Shown here in pieces: positions 22,549-32,403 of a stretch of 64,000 nt of DNA (the first letter of the stretch is position 1; each line of letters opens with the position of its first letter). A program made the position numbers and the translations under genes. Origin of the DNA: Trissonchulus latispiculum (Eukaryota; Nematoda; Enoplea; Enoplida; Ironidae); the NCBI GenBank assembly GCA_030248195.1, contig JASAND010030721.1:1-64000 (forward strand), in the 5' to 3' direction. The notes beneath the pieces are model-generated. The model worked only from the letters and a program-made list of their open reading frames with translations. It did not search any database and was not told the origin of the DNA.

Positions 22549-24322
22549 TTATTGGCCCAGACGATTTCCGTCCATGAAAGCCGCCGATCCATTGACTATC
22601 CTTCTCCAAGACGATCTATCTTGAGAAGTGAGGTACCAATCCCGCAAGCCCAGCCTTCGCACGTCTTCTAGAGCCACGTCTGACCACTCCTTTCTGGGTC
22701 TGCCTGGTCCTGCCAAAGCACGTGGGCCATCCGGAATCCATCCGAACATCAGCCGCTTTGGGGCCCTGTTGTCAGTTTGTCCCGACACATGGCCAAGCCA
22801 TCGTAATCTCGACTTGGCTAGGGTGTCCCTAATAGGAGTGAGACCGCATGCATTTCTCAATGTCGCAACAAGAACATGATCTCTCAGCGATACCCCAAAG
22901 ATTCGGCGGAGGCAATTATTTTGGAAGACCACCTCTAGGCGTGAGGTGTTCGTTATCCGAGGTGCCCAGGATTCGCAGCCATAGAGAAGGACCGATAGCA
23001 CAGAGGATCTAAACATGCTTAGCTTTACATGTAGCTGCAGATCGTGGTTATTCCAAATGTTAGACAGCTTGCTGAAGGAGGCACTTGCTAGCCGGATTCG
23101 GTCAGTGATCTCATTGTTCAGCAGGGCATCTTGTGTGAAAGTGCGGAGCCAAGATACTTGAAGTCTGTCGCCATTGCAATGTGTTCACCATCTATCTGGC
23201 ACAGGGGCGGATCCAGGGGGGGGGCGGGGGGGGGGGGGCCACACCAGTCGCGATTCGAAGGTAGGAAAAATTAAGGAGAGAAAGAGGAAAAAGAGCAAAA
23301 AACCAAAAAATTTCGCGCCTTCGGCGCGAATTTTCTACTTTTTAACCGCATATTTATTGCATTTGTGAAGAAAATGCATCCGATTTTTCGGAGAAAATTA
23401 CCATTTTTGCCTAAAAATGTCAAGAATTTTAAAAAATTTGTTCAGTTCTTCAGTATAAAAGAATTAAAGATCCGAGTACCGATTTTATTGCAAAAACAAA
23501 AAATTTCTTCAACTTCTGGGGGGATCCGCCCCCCAGACCCCCCGCTGGAAAAATTTTGCCGCCCCCCCGTCACGAAATCCTGGATCCGCCAGTGATCTGG
23601 CAGTCAGGGTTATTCGGTGCATCGGCAAAACAGAGAGCTTTCATTTTCGGGCAGCTGATCTCCAGACCCAGCGTCCCACATACCTCAGCAAAGTAGCTCA
23701 CAATCTGATTGATGTCATCTGGACTTGTTGCAATTAGAGCAGCATCATCTGCATTAAGAGGGCAGTGATGGTATCCATAAACGTGGCTTCGCTCCGCTTC
23801 CTGCCATCTGGGAAAAACCTACTTCCACGAGAAGGTTGAAACATATGGATGCGCCTAAGTTTGCACGTTGGAGAAGGCTTTTTACAGCTACATCGATGTA
23901 GCAGTTGAACAGGAATAGGGCCAGAACACATCCTTGGCGGACGCCAGTACGGATTCGGAACCACTCTGAGAGCTCCCCAAGATTTTTACAGCGCAGTCGG
24001 TATCATTGTGGAGGACTTGTATGAGCCTGTTAAGCTTGCCATGTACCCCAAAGAGTGGAATGATTTTCCATCGTGTCTCACGGTCAACACTGTCATATGC
24101 CTTCTTGAGGTCTACAAATACTGCTTACACTGGAATTTTCCTCCGCCAGTGCTTCTCTATGATTCGCCGCAGAACAAAGAGCTGATCAACAGTGCTGCGG
24201 TCCTTCTGAATGCGCACTGCGGTTCTGATAGCCTTGCAGCAATTCTTTGGCGCATCCGATGTAGCAAGATCAAGGCGAAGACATTTCCTGGGATTGAGAG
24301 CAGGGAGACGCCCCGACAGTTA

Positions 24323-24330
<8 letters not shown>
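22549..24330 (-). pseudogene. RTE/CR1-type LINE fragment in a kinase intron
   Basis: On the minus strand the pieces read FVDLKKAYDSVDRE (RT motif A), FRIRTGVRQGCVLA (motif B), NADDAALIATSPDDI (motif C) and, near the end, VLLYGCESWAPRI and LRWLGH. The last frame, 23016-22549, is open and ends in a stop. This is the RT and C terminus of a non-LTR retrotransposon without RNase H. Frame changes and a hAT-type insertion at 23202-23594 disable it. It ends near a short AAGTC-rich tail (22536-22560). It shares orientation with the kinase gene, within the intron between exons 5 and 6. Confidence 0.85.
23202..23594. mobile_element. hAT-type MITE with 8 bp target duplication
   Basis: The tips are CAGGGGCGGATCCAGG and CCTGGATCCGCCAGTG, classic hAT-like TIRs. 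ATCTGGCA flanks it at 23194-23201 and 23595-23602. It inserted into the minus-strand LINE. The interior has a G-run and no transposase. Confidence 0.92.
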
Positions 24331-24374
<44 letters not shown>

Positions 24375-24387
24375 GCGCGCGCGCGGC
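24331..24387. repeat. (CA)n/(CG)n microsatellite
   Basis: A CT stretch runs into (CA)n and then (CG)n. Open frames of repeated His-Thr or Arg-Ala across it are artefacts of the repeat. Confidence 0.95.
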
Positions 24388-24439
24388 GCACGCTTTCCTT
24401 ACCACACATACCTTTCCATAGCAGCGTTTTTAAAATTTA

Positions 24440-24530
24440 AAAAATTTTAGAACTTCTGGGGGCCCTCAGACCCGCCGAAAAATTTTTGAGGTCCGCCCCC
24501 TCGAAAAAATTTTCTATGTGCGCCACTGGT
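24440..24530. mobile_element. Fragment of a hAT-type MITE
   Basis: It contains the GGGGGCCCTCAGACCCGCCG and GTCCGCCCCCTCG blocks seen in the G/C-run hAT-like MITEs, and ends TGTGCGCCACTGG, a typical right tip. The left end is missing. Confidence 0.5.
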
Positions 24531-24786
24531 TCTCATTTAATTGAATAGAACAATCTGAAAACAGCAAGAGTGAGTTTTGAAAATGCACTCGTTTCAGCGT
24601 TTATCGCAAACATGCTGGATTTCTTGGACTTTTGCTTCTGACAACATCATTTTTGAGGTCCTGGCCTGGCTGCACTTCCAAATAAAACTTAAAATAACAG
24701 CTAAATTTATGTGAACAAACCTCAAACTCATTTACAGACCGAATAAAACTACTATCCAGTATAACTAATGTAAGCATAAAACGTAC

Positions 24787-24862
24787 ATGCAATAGGTCCA
24801 CCATAAAATAGCAAACTTGCCACTCAGGGATATTATTATGTCTTTCAGCATAATCTTCAAGG
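24787..24862 (-). CDS. PKMYT1: Myt1-like kinase exon 5 (alphaD-alphaE)
   Basis: The acceptor is TTTATCTTATAG and the donor CAT|GTACGT. The 76 nt exon encodes LEDYAERHNNIPEWQVCYF and MVDLLH, corresponding to the segment after the hinge in Myt1/Wee1 kinases. Phase joins the previous exon's AG to a Ser codon and the next exon at a codon boundary. A minus-strand LINE fills the following intron. Confidence 0.9.
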
Positions 24863-25371
24863 CTATAAGATAAATGAAATAAAACAAAAATCATGAAACA
24901 AAAATAACAGAAAATTGCAAGAGAAAACAAACTTCAAATCTCTAAAACATAAAATTTGTTCCAAATAAAATGCGCATGACGGGAGGAAGGAACGTGAGTC
25001 ACCAAGGGTGACCTCTGGCGAGTCAATTTTACCACCATACATCGTTACCGGTATTTTCGTCTCCGTAAAAATTGAGAAAATAGTGTCTCCGCATTTACGA
25101 TGCTCAAACTGGCAAAATTTCTGGTCAAACTAGAAAAATTTCTCAAAATTATTTGCCACCCCTTCCATCAATTTTCAGCACCTTTAAGCAAGCATAATAA
25201 AATGTTTTTAGCTTTTAAGAGCTAACTGCATCTGCATCTTATAACGGCAGCTGCATCTTTGCCAAATATACATTTTAAAGCGTTCTTCACAATGGTCAAA
25301 AACAGGCTTACGGTAGCTTTAGCTATTACCACTATCAAAATAACCAAATCCAAAAATCAAGTTTCACGCAC

Positions 25372-25497
25372 CTAATTTCACAAAGCTCCGTCTGTATGTA
25401 AAGCTTTCCTCGCTCTTCCCAAGCCTTGATAAATCGGACCAAATTAGGGTGATCAGAAACAGATTCGTGTCGATGAACTTCAGCCAACTTTTTGATT
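25372..25497 (-). CDS. PKMYT1: Myt1-like kinase exon 4 (alphaC helix and hinge)
   Basis: The acceptor is TTGTTTTAG and the donor ATTAG|GTGCGT. The 126 nt exon encodes [20 protein letters not shown] and [19 protein letters not shown]. It contains the alphaC glutamate region, the HPNLVRF block and the hinge QTELCE. The phases at both ends match the neighbouring exons exactly. Confidence 0.92.
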
Positions 25498-26448
25498 CTA
25501 AAACAATGTTTATAAAGCTCAGTATCGTTCTTACCTTTGATAGTTAGGTAAGAATGCATTAGATATGCCGATATTAACAGTCACAGCTAATAAACATTTT
25601 AGTAACATGATTACAAACAGCAGAATGTTCCATTAAAGCAAAGAAGATAACTAAACGAAACTTTTGTCAAAATAAGGGGGGTTATGAATTTCACTAAAAG
25701 CTCAATGCTGAAAAAGCTAGTTAGTCTTCTGCCACATAATACGTATATAGTATTAGGTTTAGTGTAAAATAGTTTAATGTTTGAAAGAATTCCATGCAGC
25801 GCAGCGTCCTGCGGAACCATCAGAAGTTGGTGTTGTCGGTCTAAAGGTCGACATCACACGCACACAAACTTCGACTCACTCTGATCGTTATGCGCAAGGT
25901 ACGGTACCCAAATTTTCCAGAAACAGTTCTGACATATTATAGTGCTTTGATATCGTGTAAAAAACTCTAGACCATTGTATTCTTTTCTGTGCGATACAGT
26001 CAAAGTGCGAAAAATTTGGTGTTGTAGGTCTATACGGGTGCATATTAACTAACGTCTAATGAGCTGCTGTGGTTCACCAAAATGAACCCAATTTTAATTA
26101 ATATTCCAAGTATCTGTCTTAACTTGTGTAAAATGACGTGATTTCGTTGCTAGATTACATTATCGATATTGTCGCTGCTTGGTTTGGTTTGGTGCCATTT
26201 TGAAGATGTGAGTCAATTGCTCCAAAGTACTGTGGCAGAATCGGCTGAAACTGCGCATTACAGGCCAATGAGTGTACCAAGATATGCAGAAAGCTAGGTC
26301 ACTAAACCTCGCTCCAATGTTTAGAAATGCTCGATTGATTTCACGAAGTATGGATGGTGATCGTTCCAAAAAGCTCTAAGACAGTTGTAAGCGCATACTG
26401 AACGAAGGAAGTGTCATATAGAAAAACGGATTTCATGTTCCGATTCAG
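25498..26448. other. Kinase intron sequence, nothing recognised
   Basis: This lies between exon 4 and exon 3 on the minus strand. It is AT-rich with short open frames only. Confidence 0.5.
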
Positions 26449-27132
26449 CAGGGGCAGTTTCATAAAAGTTTTTTCCTACTCGATTCAAAAACTAGACTCT
26501 GCTAGTTGTCGAGTCGAGTCGCAAATGAGTTTTATAAAAGTTTTGCAGTCGAGCTTGTACTCGCACTGGAGTTGCGAGTCTAGTAACTAGTCACGTGCGA
26601 GTTGATATAACCGCTGCTTGCTAGCCCCTGTTTCATAAAACTTCGGCTATTGCAGAATATTCCGTTACTAGCAGCTGTCTAGTACTCTAGTGAATTTTGA
26701 CTAGAGAGCATTCAGAAAATCTGCTATAACTTTTGCGATTTGAAAACCTTTGTTTGGAAATTTTTGCAACGAGACTTGATGTAAGTTCTTAGTACTGTCC
26801 TAAAACTTCAAATGGTTTCCTTAAGAGGGTAAAGGTAAAGGTGACCCCTGGAGAATATCTCCATCCCTGCTTCAGGGACAAGGGGGTCTTAAGAGAAAGA
26901 AAAGATAAGAGTGTTTAAAGAAGTATCATCATTCTTAGTAAAACTGAGTCTGGCATGCTTGCAACTCGCACTAACTGTGCTAATGCTAGCAGTAACAGCA
27001 GAATCGTAGCTGAGTTTTGTCGAGTTCCTAAAAACTTTTATGAAACACTTGCATTTAGAACTCGAACTAGGCTTGCGAGTACTGTCATGCTAGTACTCGC
27101 ATGCGAGCAGAATTTTTATGAAACTGCCGCCC
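26449..27132. mobile_element. MITE with GGGGCAGTTTCATAAAA TIR and CGAGT words
   Basis: The left tip CAGGGGCAGTTTCATAAAAG is mirrored by TTTTTATGAAACTGCCGCCC at the right. The sub-terminal parts are made of repeated ACTCG/CGAGT words. An internal CCCCTGTTTCATAAAAC near 26634 is a second copy of the tip, suggesting one element inside another. A truncated SINE (26828-26887) is nested in it. Confidence 0.7.
26828..26887 (-). mobile_element. Severely truncated SINE copy with 8 bp target duplication
   Basis: Only the 3' part of the SINE seen at 18406-18777 remains (GTAAAGGTAAAGGTGACCCC…). CTTAAGAG flanks it at 26820-26827 and 26888-26895. Confidence 0.8.
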
Positions 27133-27722
27133 ACGACAAATAACCCCTATGAGCATCTTTCCGGCAAAATCAGATCGAACGGCGCACGGTCACCTCGCAA
27201 CTTTTTGCCAATTTCAAAATTTGATCTGTTATTGCCGAAGAAGCAAGCAACGCTCGAAAGCCGGAATACGTTTAATATTTAGTACTAGTAAACTAGTAAC
27301 AATAAACATTCATGGTAAAAAGCGACAAAATCAGTCAAACCGTTCATTCACCAGAGCTGAAAAAACTTTTTGAAAAAACAATGTTTCGAACTAAAATTTG
27401 TACCTTGGCGTTGGCCTCCTGCCAAGAACGGTGTATATATGAGATATATTGTTGCCCACCCTAAACTTTTTACTTTGATATGTTGGCTAACGACAGGCCA
27501 AAAAGTAGCTCTCTCCGATGATATCGTGCCAACCGCTTCGTAGCTACCCCCCCCCCCCTTAAGTGACACCTCGCCAGATTTGAATAAGTGAATAAGCTTA
27601 TATTGCCATCACAGTCGTAAACGCTCAAAGACGCGCGTCAACGCTTCTCATAATAATATGCCGTTTTAGACAAAATTATAAAATAAATAGAAACGAATTA
27701 ATGTTCACCAATGCATGGAGAG

Positions 27723-28613
27723 CAGGGTTTTTTTTGTGCATTTTATTGTGCATATGCACACTTTTTTTCCAAAATGCACACTCAAATTTAAAAATGCACA
27801 CATAAATGCATAGTCAAATTTTGCTTCCGCTAACCACAAAATGCTCTAAAAAATTTCCTAAGTGCTTAAAATATTAAAAAAAGCTCTAGCTTTTAGCTGG
27901 GGGCTGCCGCCCCCAGACCCCCGCTTCCCTTACTATTTTTCAGTCATGGCATGGCCACAACGACCTTACTTTGTTTTATTCTTCTTTACTAAAGCCACTA
28001 ATTAATTATTGAAATATTTTTGCTATAGGTTGTAAGTATTTATACATATTATTATATATACTGTGCGTTCCTTCATTGTCAAAAATAAACGGCTGAAGCC
28101 AATTTCTCTTAAACTGTTTCTTTACATTTTTTCCTCTACAGCGGTTCGTCGCGTACAATGCTAGCTCTCATTTCCGTTTATTAATCAGTTAAAACGGTAA
28201 GAAATTGTTCATAAAAATTTCTTTCGTGTCCAAAATTCCAAAAATTCTCAGCTTCTGGGGGACTCCGTCCCCCAGCCCCCGGCATCGAGTTTCAATCAAA
28301 TTTCTTCTTTATATAGATATTAGCGGGGCTGAACTACATCAATCCGCAATTTCTTTGAACTTTGAAATTCTTGAATTATATATATATATGCTAACCAGTT
28401 AAGATCTAAAATCATGATTAAAACATTAACTATATAAAGTGTGGGATTCCACTTAAAGCCAAAAATAGGTAGAATACAAATTTACGGCCAAAAATGTACG
28501 TTATTGTTCAAAATAAGCAATTTTTAAAAATGCACACATTTTTTCCAAAATGCACACTATTTTTTAAAAATGCACAAAAAATGCACACTTGTCCGCGACC
28601 AAAAAAAACCCTG
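27723..28613. mobile_element. hAT-type MITE with ATGCACA words and 8 bp target duplication
   Basis: The tips are CAGGGTTTTTTTTG and AAAAAAAACCCTG. ATGGAGAG flanks it at 27715-27722 and 28614-28621. Both TIRs are built from repeated AAAATGCACAC words in opposite orientation. The middle contains GGGGGCTGCCGCCCCCAGAC and GGGGGACTCCGTCCCCCAG palindromes, possibly nested pieces. It lies in the kinase intron between exons 3 and 4. Confidence 0.92.
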
Positions 28614-29007
28614 ATGGAGAGGATTATATTATATGCGGGTCTGCTTGCGGCTGGAACTATAATCACCATTAAACTAGCGAATGTTCCTTGGGGGGGATTT
28701 TGGGAGGACCCTCAGAGGCTTTTGAGGCGGGAACGAAAAATTTTTAAAAATTGCGCTAGTATTCTGCGTAAAAGTTAGTTTTTAGTGCAAAAATAAGCAA
28801 AAGAGCTAGTGTTAAAAAGGCAAAAATTGAGAAAAAATCTCCAACGAAGAAGGAAAGCTTTTGAAAAGTTTTTATGGCATTCGTTTAATCGAAATTTCTC
28901 AGAAATGAAAGTTTCAGAACCATAGCTCACGAAACATTCTATTTCAAATTAGGCACTATTATATTCAATAATTCATGAAATCAGGGATGTAAACTTGTCC
29001 ACTATAC

Positions 29008-29090
29008 CGATCACATTCGTTTCTGAAGGGTTCTAAGGCACGCTTGACTGCATAAAGTTGGCCATCTTCCTTGCTTCGAACACGAAAAAC
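29008..29090 (-). CDS. PKMYT1: Myt1-like kinase exon 3 (VAIK lysine)
   Basis: The acceptor is CCATTTCAG and the donor GATCG|GTATAG. The 83 nt exon encodes VFRVRSKEDGQLYAVKRALE, including the ATP-anchoring lysine in YAVKR, then PFRNECD. RSKEDG…YAVKR is characteristic of Myt1. It ends two bases into a codon, which the next exon completes as Arg. Confidence 0.92.
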
Positions 29091-29187
29091 CTGAAATGGT
29101 AAATAGTAAATACGTATCACAATAACTGTAAGCTGCACCTGTATATATGACCACAATAAATGTAAACTGTACCTGTATATATACATA

Positions 29188-29280
29188 CAGGCGCGTAGCC
29201 AGGGGGGGGGGATTGGGGAGAATTCCCCCCCCCCACGAAATTGTGTTGCCCCCCAGGAATTTTTTCCTGTCATGTGTATA
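29188..29280. mobile_element. Truncated hAT-like MITE tip
   Basis: CAGGCGCGTAGCCAGG followed by a G-run and then CCCCCCCCCCACGAAA matches the style of hAT MITE termini. A right tip was not found. It lies in the intron directly upstream of kinase exon 3. Confidence 0.45.
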
Positions 29281-29652
29281 CGTACGTATTATATACGTAT
29301 TATATACGTACGTATAAAATAGGGATGTACAAGCACATATCCAAGTTGTAATATTTCACTTCACTACAGCAAGATGCCGTCACCAGAACACCTCCCAGAG
29401 TCAACTCCAGACGGATTAACCTTGGATTATTTGGTGGGAGAGTGGGAGACACCTACGGCAAGTGGGAGGCGAAGCTTCGAAAGTAGAAAAAATTAATGAG
29501 AAAAATAAAAAACACAAGCCACCAAAAACATTCGAGCATTTGGAGCGAAATTTCTACTTCTTAATGACACATTTATTCTACTTATGAAGACAGCTAGAAA
29601 TGCATCCGAGAAAATTGTTATTTTTGCTTAAAAATAGGTATATAAATAATAT

Positions 29653-29910
29653 CAGTGGCTTATCCAGGGCCCCCTCCCCTTTTCGGAAATCTGAAATTAT
29701 ATAGTTGTTGTTTGCTGCATTAGACATCGCAATTCACAATATGATGATCTGATCATCACCAGACGGTGCAATTGTTATCCAGGAAACTGGTCCTGTGAAT
29801 TCTTAGCTATTTTTGGTGCAAATATTGCCATTTTTGGTAAAAAATTCGGTCCGAACCCTCCGCCTGTTCGGGCTGAAACCCGTCCTTTTCAAAATCCTGG
29901 ATATGCCCTG
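29653..29910. mobile_element. hAT-like MITE
   Basis: The left tip is CAGTGGCTTATCCAGGG and the right tip CCTGGATATGCCCTG. No target duplication is visible; flanks are AATAATAT and TATGTATA. It has no coding capacity. Confidence 0.65.
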
Positions 29911-30013
29911 TATGTATATAATGTTTTTCAAAATTTTCTTGGATCTTCAAAAGAATTAAAGGTCTGAAGACGGATTTGATTAGCAAACGAAAATAAAACT
30001 TAACTTCAGTAAC

Positions 30014-30399
30014 TAGTGATGGGCACTGGATATCCGGATATCCGGATAATTTTTATATTCGGATAATATCCGATTTGAGAAAAATATCCGGATATCCGTG
30101 TACATTTCAGACAAAGTAATGAAAAATTAGCAAATTTTTGACAAAAATTTCAAAATTTTTGAAATATTTTTCAAAAATTTTTTTGAAAATATATTTGAAA
30201 CCAAGGTTGTGGCTTGATTGCATGATAGAAATTCACAGCATACCGAAAAACTGACAGAAAAATTGAAAGTTTAACTGCAAAATCGAAAATTTTTCTTGAA
30301 CTTAAGTTTGGAATAGGCGGATAACCGGATATCCGGATATCCGTTAATGCAAAATAGGCGGATATCCGGATATGAAAAAATATCCGGTGCCCATCATTA
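30014..30399. mobile_element. hAT-type MITE with GGATATCC words and 8 bp target duplication
   Basis: The tips are TAGTGATGGGCAC and GTGCCCATCATTA. TCAGTAAC flanks it at 30006-30013 and 30400-30407. The TIRs are filled with the repeated palindromic word GGATATCCGGATATCC. Confidence 0.92.
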
Positions 30400-30505
30400 T
30401 CAGTAACCTAGTCACGGAGCCCGCCACACCACTCTAGGGCCACTTCGGATAAATGGGACATACACAATATGACAAACTTGCTTAGACAACTTTGGGAATT
30501 CGTTG

Positions 30506-30577
30506 AAAACCTAGTCCTCTGTCCGCTTAACCCATATTGCATTTTTCAGGCTCCATCGGAGCATTTTTATTCTTGTA
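30506..30577. repeat. Stranded arm of the hairpin-ended foldback family
   Basis: It contains AAAACCTAGTCCTCTGTCCG, GGCTCCATCGGAGC and ATTTTTATTCTTGTA, the right arm of the domain at 3974-4672 with a short internal deletion. It sits just 3' of kinase exon 2. Confidence 0.75.
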
Positions 30578-30637
30578 TAATATATACGTATATACACAAG
30601 TCAAGTGAGTACATGACAAAGAATATCACACCATTAC

Positions 30638-30735
30638 CTCGCCGAAGGATCCTTCCCCAATCTTGCACTCAATCACAAAACATTGATTAAAAAACAAATC
30701 TTCACTGCTTTCGTCGTAATGGGAGCTGTGAAGAA
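30638..30735 (-). CDS. PKMYT1: Myt1-like kinase exon 2 (glycine-rich loop)
   Basis: The acceptor is CTTTCAG and the donor GAG|GTAATGG. The 98 nt exon encodes HYDESSEDLFFNQCF and IGEGSFGE, the start of the kinase domain with its ATP-binding glycine loop. The next exon continues with VFRVRSKEDG. The intron before it spans the whole retrovirus-like element and its neighbours. The exon ends in phase 0. Confidence 0.9.
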
Positions 30736-30833
30736 CTGAAAGCAGAAACAACCAATACAAAGCAGGTTGTTAAAAGGCAAAGTCACATGCACGTTCATGA
30801 GATTTCAAAGTATATACCTACTCAAGCGTTACG

Positions 30834-30834
<1 letters not shown>

Positions 30835-30884
<50 letters not shown>
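30835..30884. repeat. (TA)n microsatellite
   Basis: It is an almost pure TA run next to the left tip of the TIR element at 30885. Confidence 0.95.
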
Positions 30885-30885
<1 letters not shown>

Positions 30886-31452
30886 TAGGGATCGACCGGA
30901 ATTCCGGTTCCGGTTCCGGCTCCGGTACTTTTTGGTTCCGGTTCCGGTTCCGGTTTTTGAAAACGTACCGGAACCGGAACCAATTTTAGCCTATTATCGA
31001 AAGCAAAATTTTATAATTTTCAAAAAATTTATCAAACTTCTTTAAAACTTTTTGAAAAAACTGCGATTCTCTTATAACCAGAATATTATTTATACAAAAA
31101 TTTTCGCCTGCGGCGCTATTGCATTATATACTTAGAATGTTTTGAATTTGTAATAATAATGTCTAATGTATCGTTGTTATGAATATTAATATATATATTA
31201 TAAAACAAAAATAATACTTAATAACTCAGATTAGATAGCACAAGACCGCCGAAACTTTTAAATTTAAGAGAACCTAATGCTGAATTGAAATCATTGAAGC
31301 CTTACCGTCGACCTATGCTATTTCAAAATTATAGAGTGCGCTGTTGTATAATGAAATGTCAGTTTTAACTTAAATTTAATCTTTTTAATTGGCTAAATCG
31401 AGACTCGACTTTAAATATGGACTACGTAAGTTTGTTGCTCTTTGTTTAGTAA

Positions 31453-32362
31453 TGTAACCGTAGGTACGTACGTATATATATACTCCGTTATATAGTTGTT
31501 TGGTCTAGTAATTTTGGATGTAAGTGCTGTGTTTTCATTTAAACTTATCCTCTCCTCCTCTCTGTAGACTAAACAAACAGTATAATTTATTTTAACCTTT
31601 ACCTTTCTCCTCTATAGGTTAGACTTTATCATTCTATCTTTCTCTCTTAAGCGTAACTTTCAGTAGCTAACCACTTATCCAATAAGGGGGGTCTCTATTT
31701 GTCGGGTGTCAATCTATGGGGGTCATTGTGCTGTCTTTACAACCGTATATACAATATATCATCTATACATATATCGCCTGTGCTTTTATGCTTTGTTTAC
31801 GTGTCCAGTGTAAGTGTGTATGTTAACCTGAGCTTCCTTTCATTTTGTAACATCTAGCTTTCCCCCTCTGTCGCCATTTGGGTAGTGTAGCAAACTAAAC
31901 CTTTAAGTTCTAAGCGTTGTGTGGGTTAGTTCTTGGCCTATTTGGCTAGTCAAAACATTGTTAATGTAAAGTGAATTTTTGGGTTTGTTAGTCAGTTCTC
32001 AGTTTTGTTTCGCTTGTGAGTGGCGGTGCGAATTAAACGGTTGAGTTGGTGTGACTTAGTAGGCTCTAATAGTTAGGCCGAAGTTAAACGTTTTCGAGTC
32101 GACTTAGTGCTTATTTACGGCGGAAGCTAACGTTGTCTAACTGTACGGCGGTGTGAGTGAACTGAGAATTGCTGGAACGGAGGTTTAAGCCAACGGAGGT
32201 CGACGAGAAGCGGAGGTTAAAGCGAAGCGGAGGTGAAACTTCGATCGGAAGTGCCTCTTCTCTAAACGGAGGGTGGAGTCTGAACAAGTAGGTCGATTGC
32301 CGGTCACCTAACTGTAGTGGGTCTAATTTAACGCATATGGCGTAAGACAGAACCGTCTTACA
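31453..32362 (+). repeat. 5' LTR (910 bp)
   Basis: It starts TGTAACCGTAGG and ends CCGTCTTACA, with TGTAA/TTACA inverted tips. It is preceded by GTAA. TATA-like runs occur near 31475 (TATATATATACTCC). The downstream half has repeated CGGAGG words at 32180-32270. A GTAGGT at about 32290 could act as a splice donor for sub-genomic RNAs. Confidence 0.95.
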
Positions 32363-32364
32363 AG

Positions 32365-32377
32365 TGGTGTCAGGAGT
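32365..32377 (+). promoter_or_regulatory. Primer binding site, tRNA-Leu type
   Basis: TGGTGTCAGGAGT begins two bases after the LTR and is complementary to the CACTCCTGACA-CCA end of animal tRNA-Leu(CAG). Thirteen bases match. It would prime minus-strand DNA synthesis. Confidence 0.85.
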
Positions 32378-32403
32378 TTTAAAAACCCCGCTCTAAAATT
32401 TAA

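Noticed and set aside
24157..24440. Open frames with His-Thr, Val-Cys or Arg-Ala repeats
   Set aside because: They are translations of the (CA)n/(CG)n microsatellite.
26160..26369. 69-residue minus-strand frame as a possible kinase exon
   Set aside because: It lacks splice borders in phase with neighbours, and exons 3 and 4 join perfectly without it.
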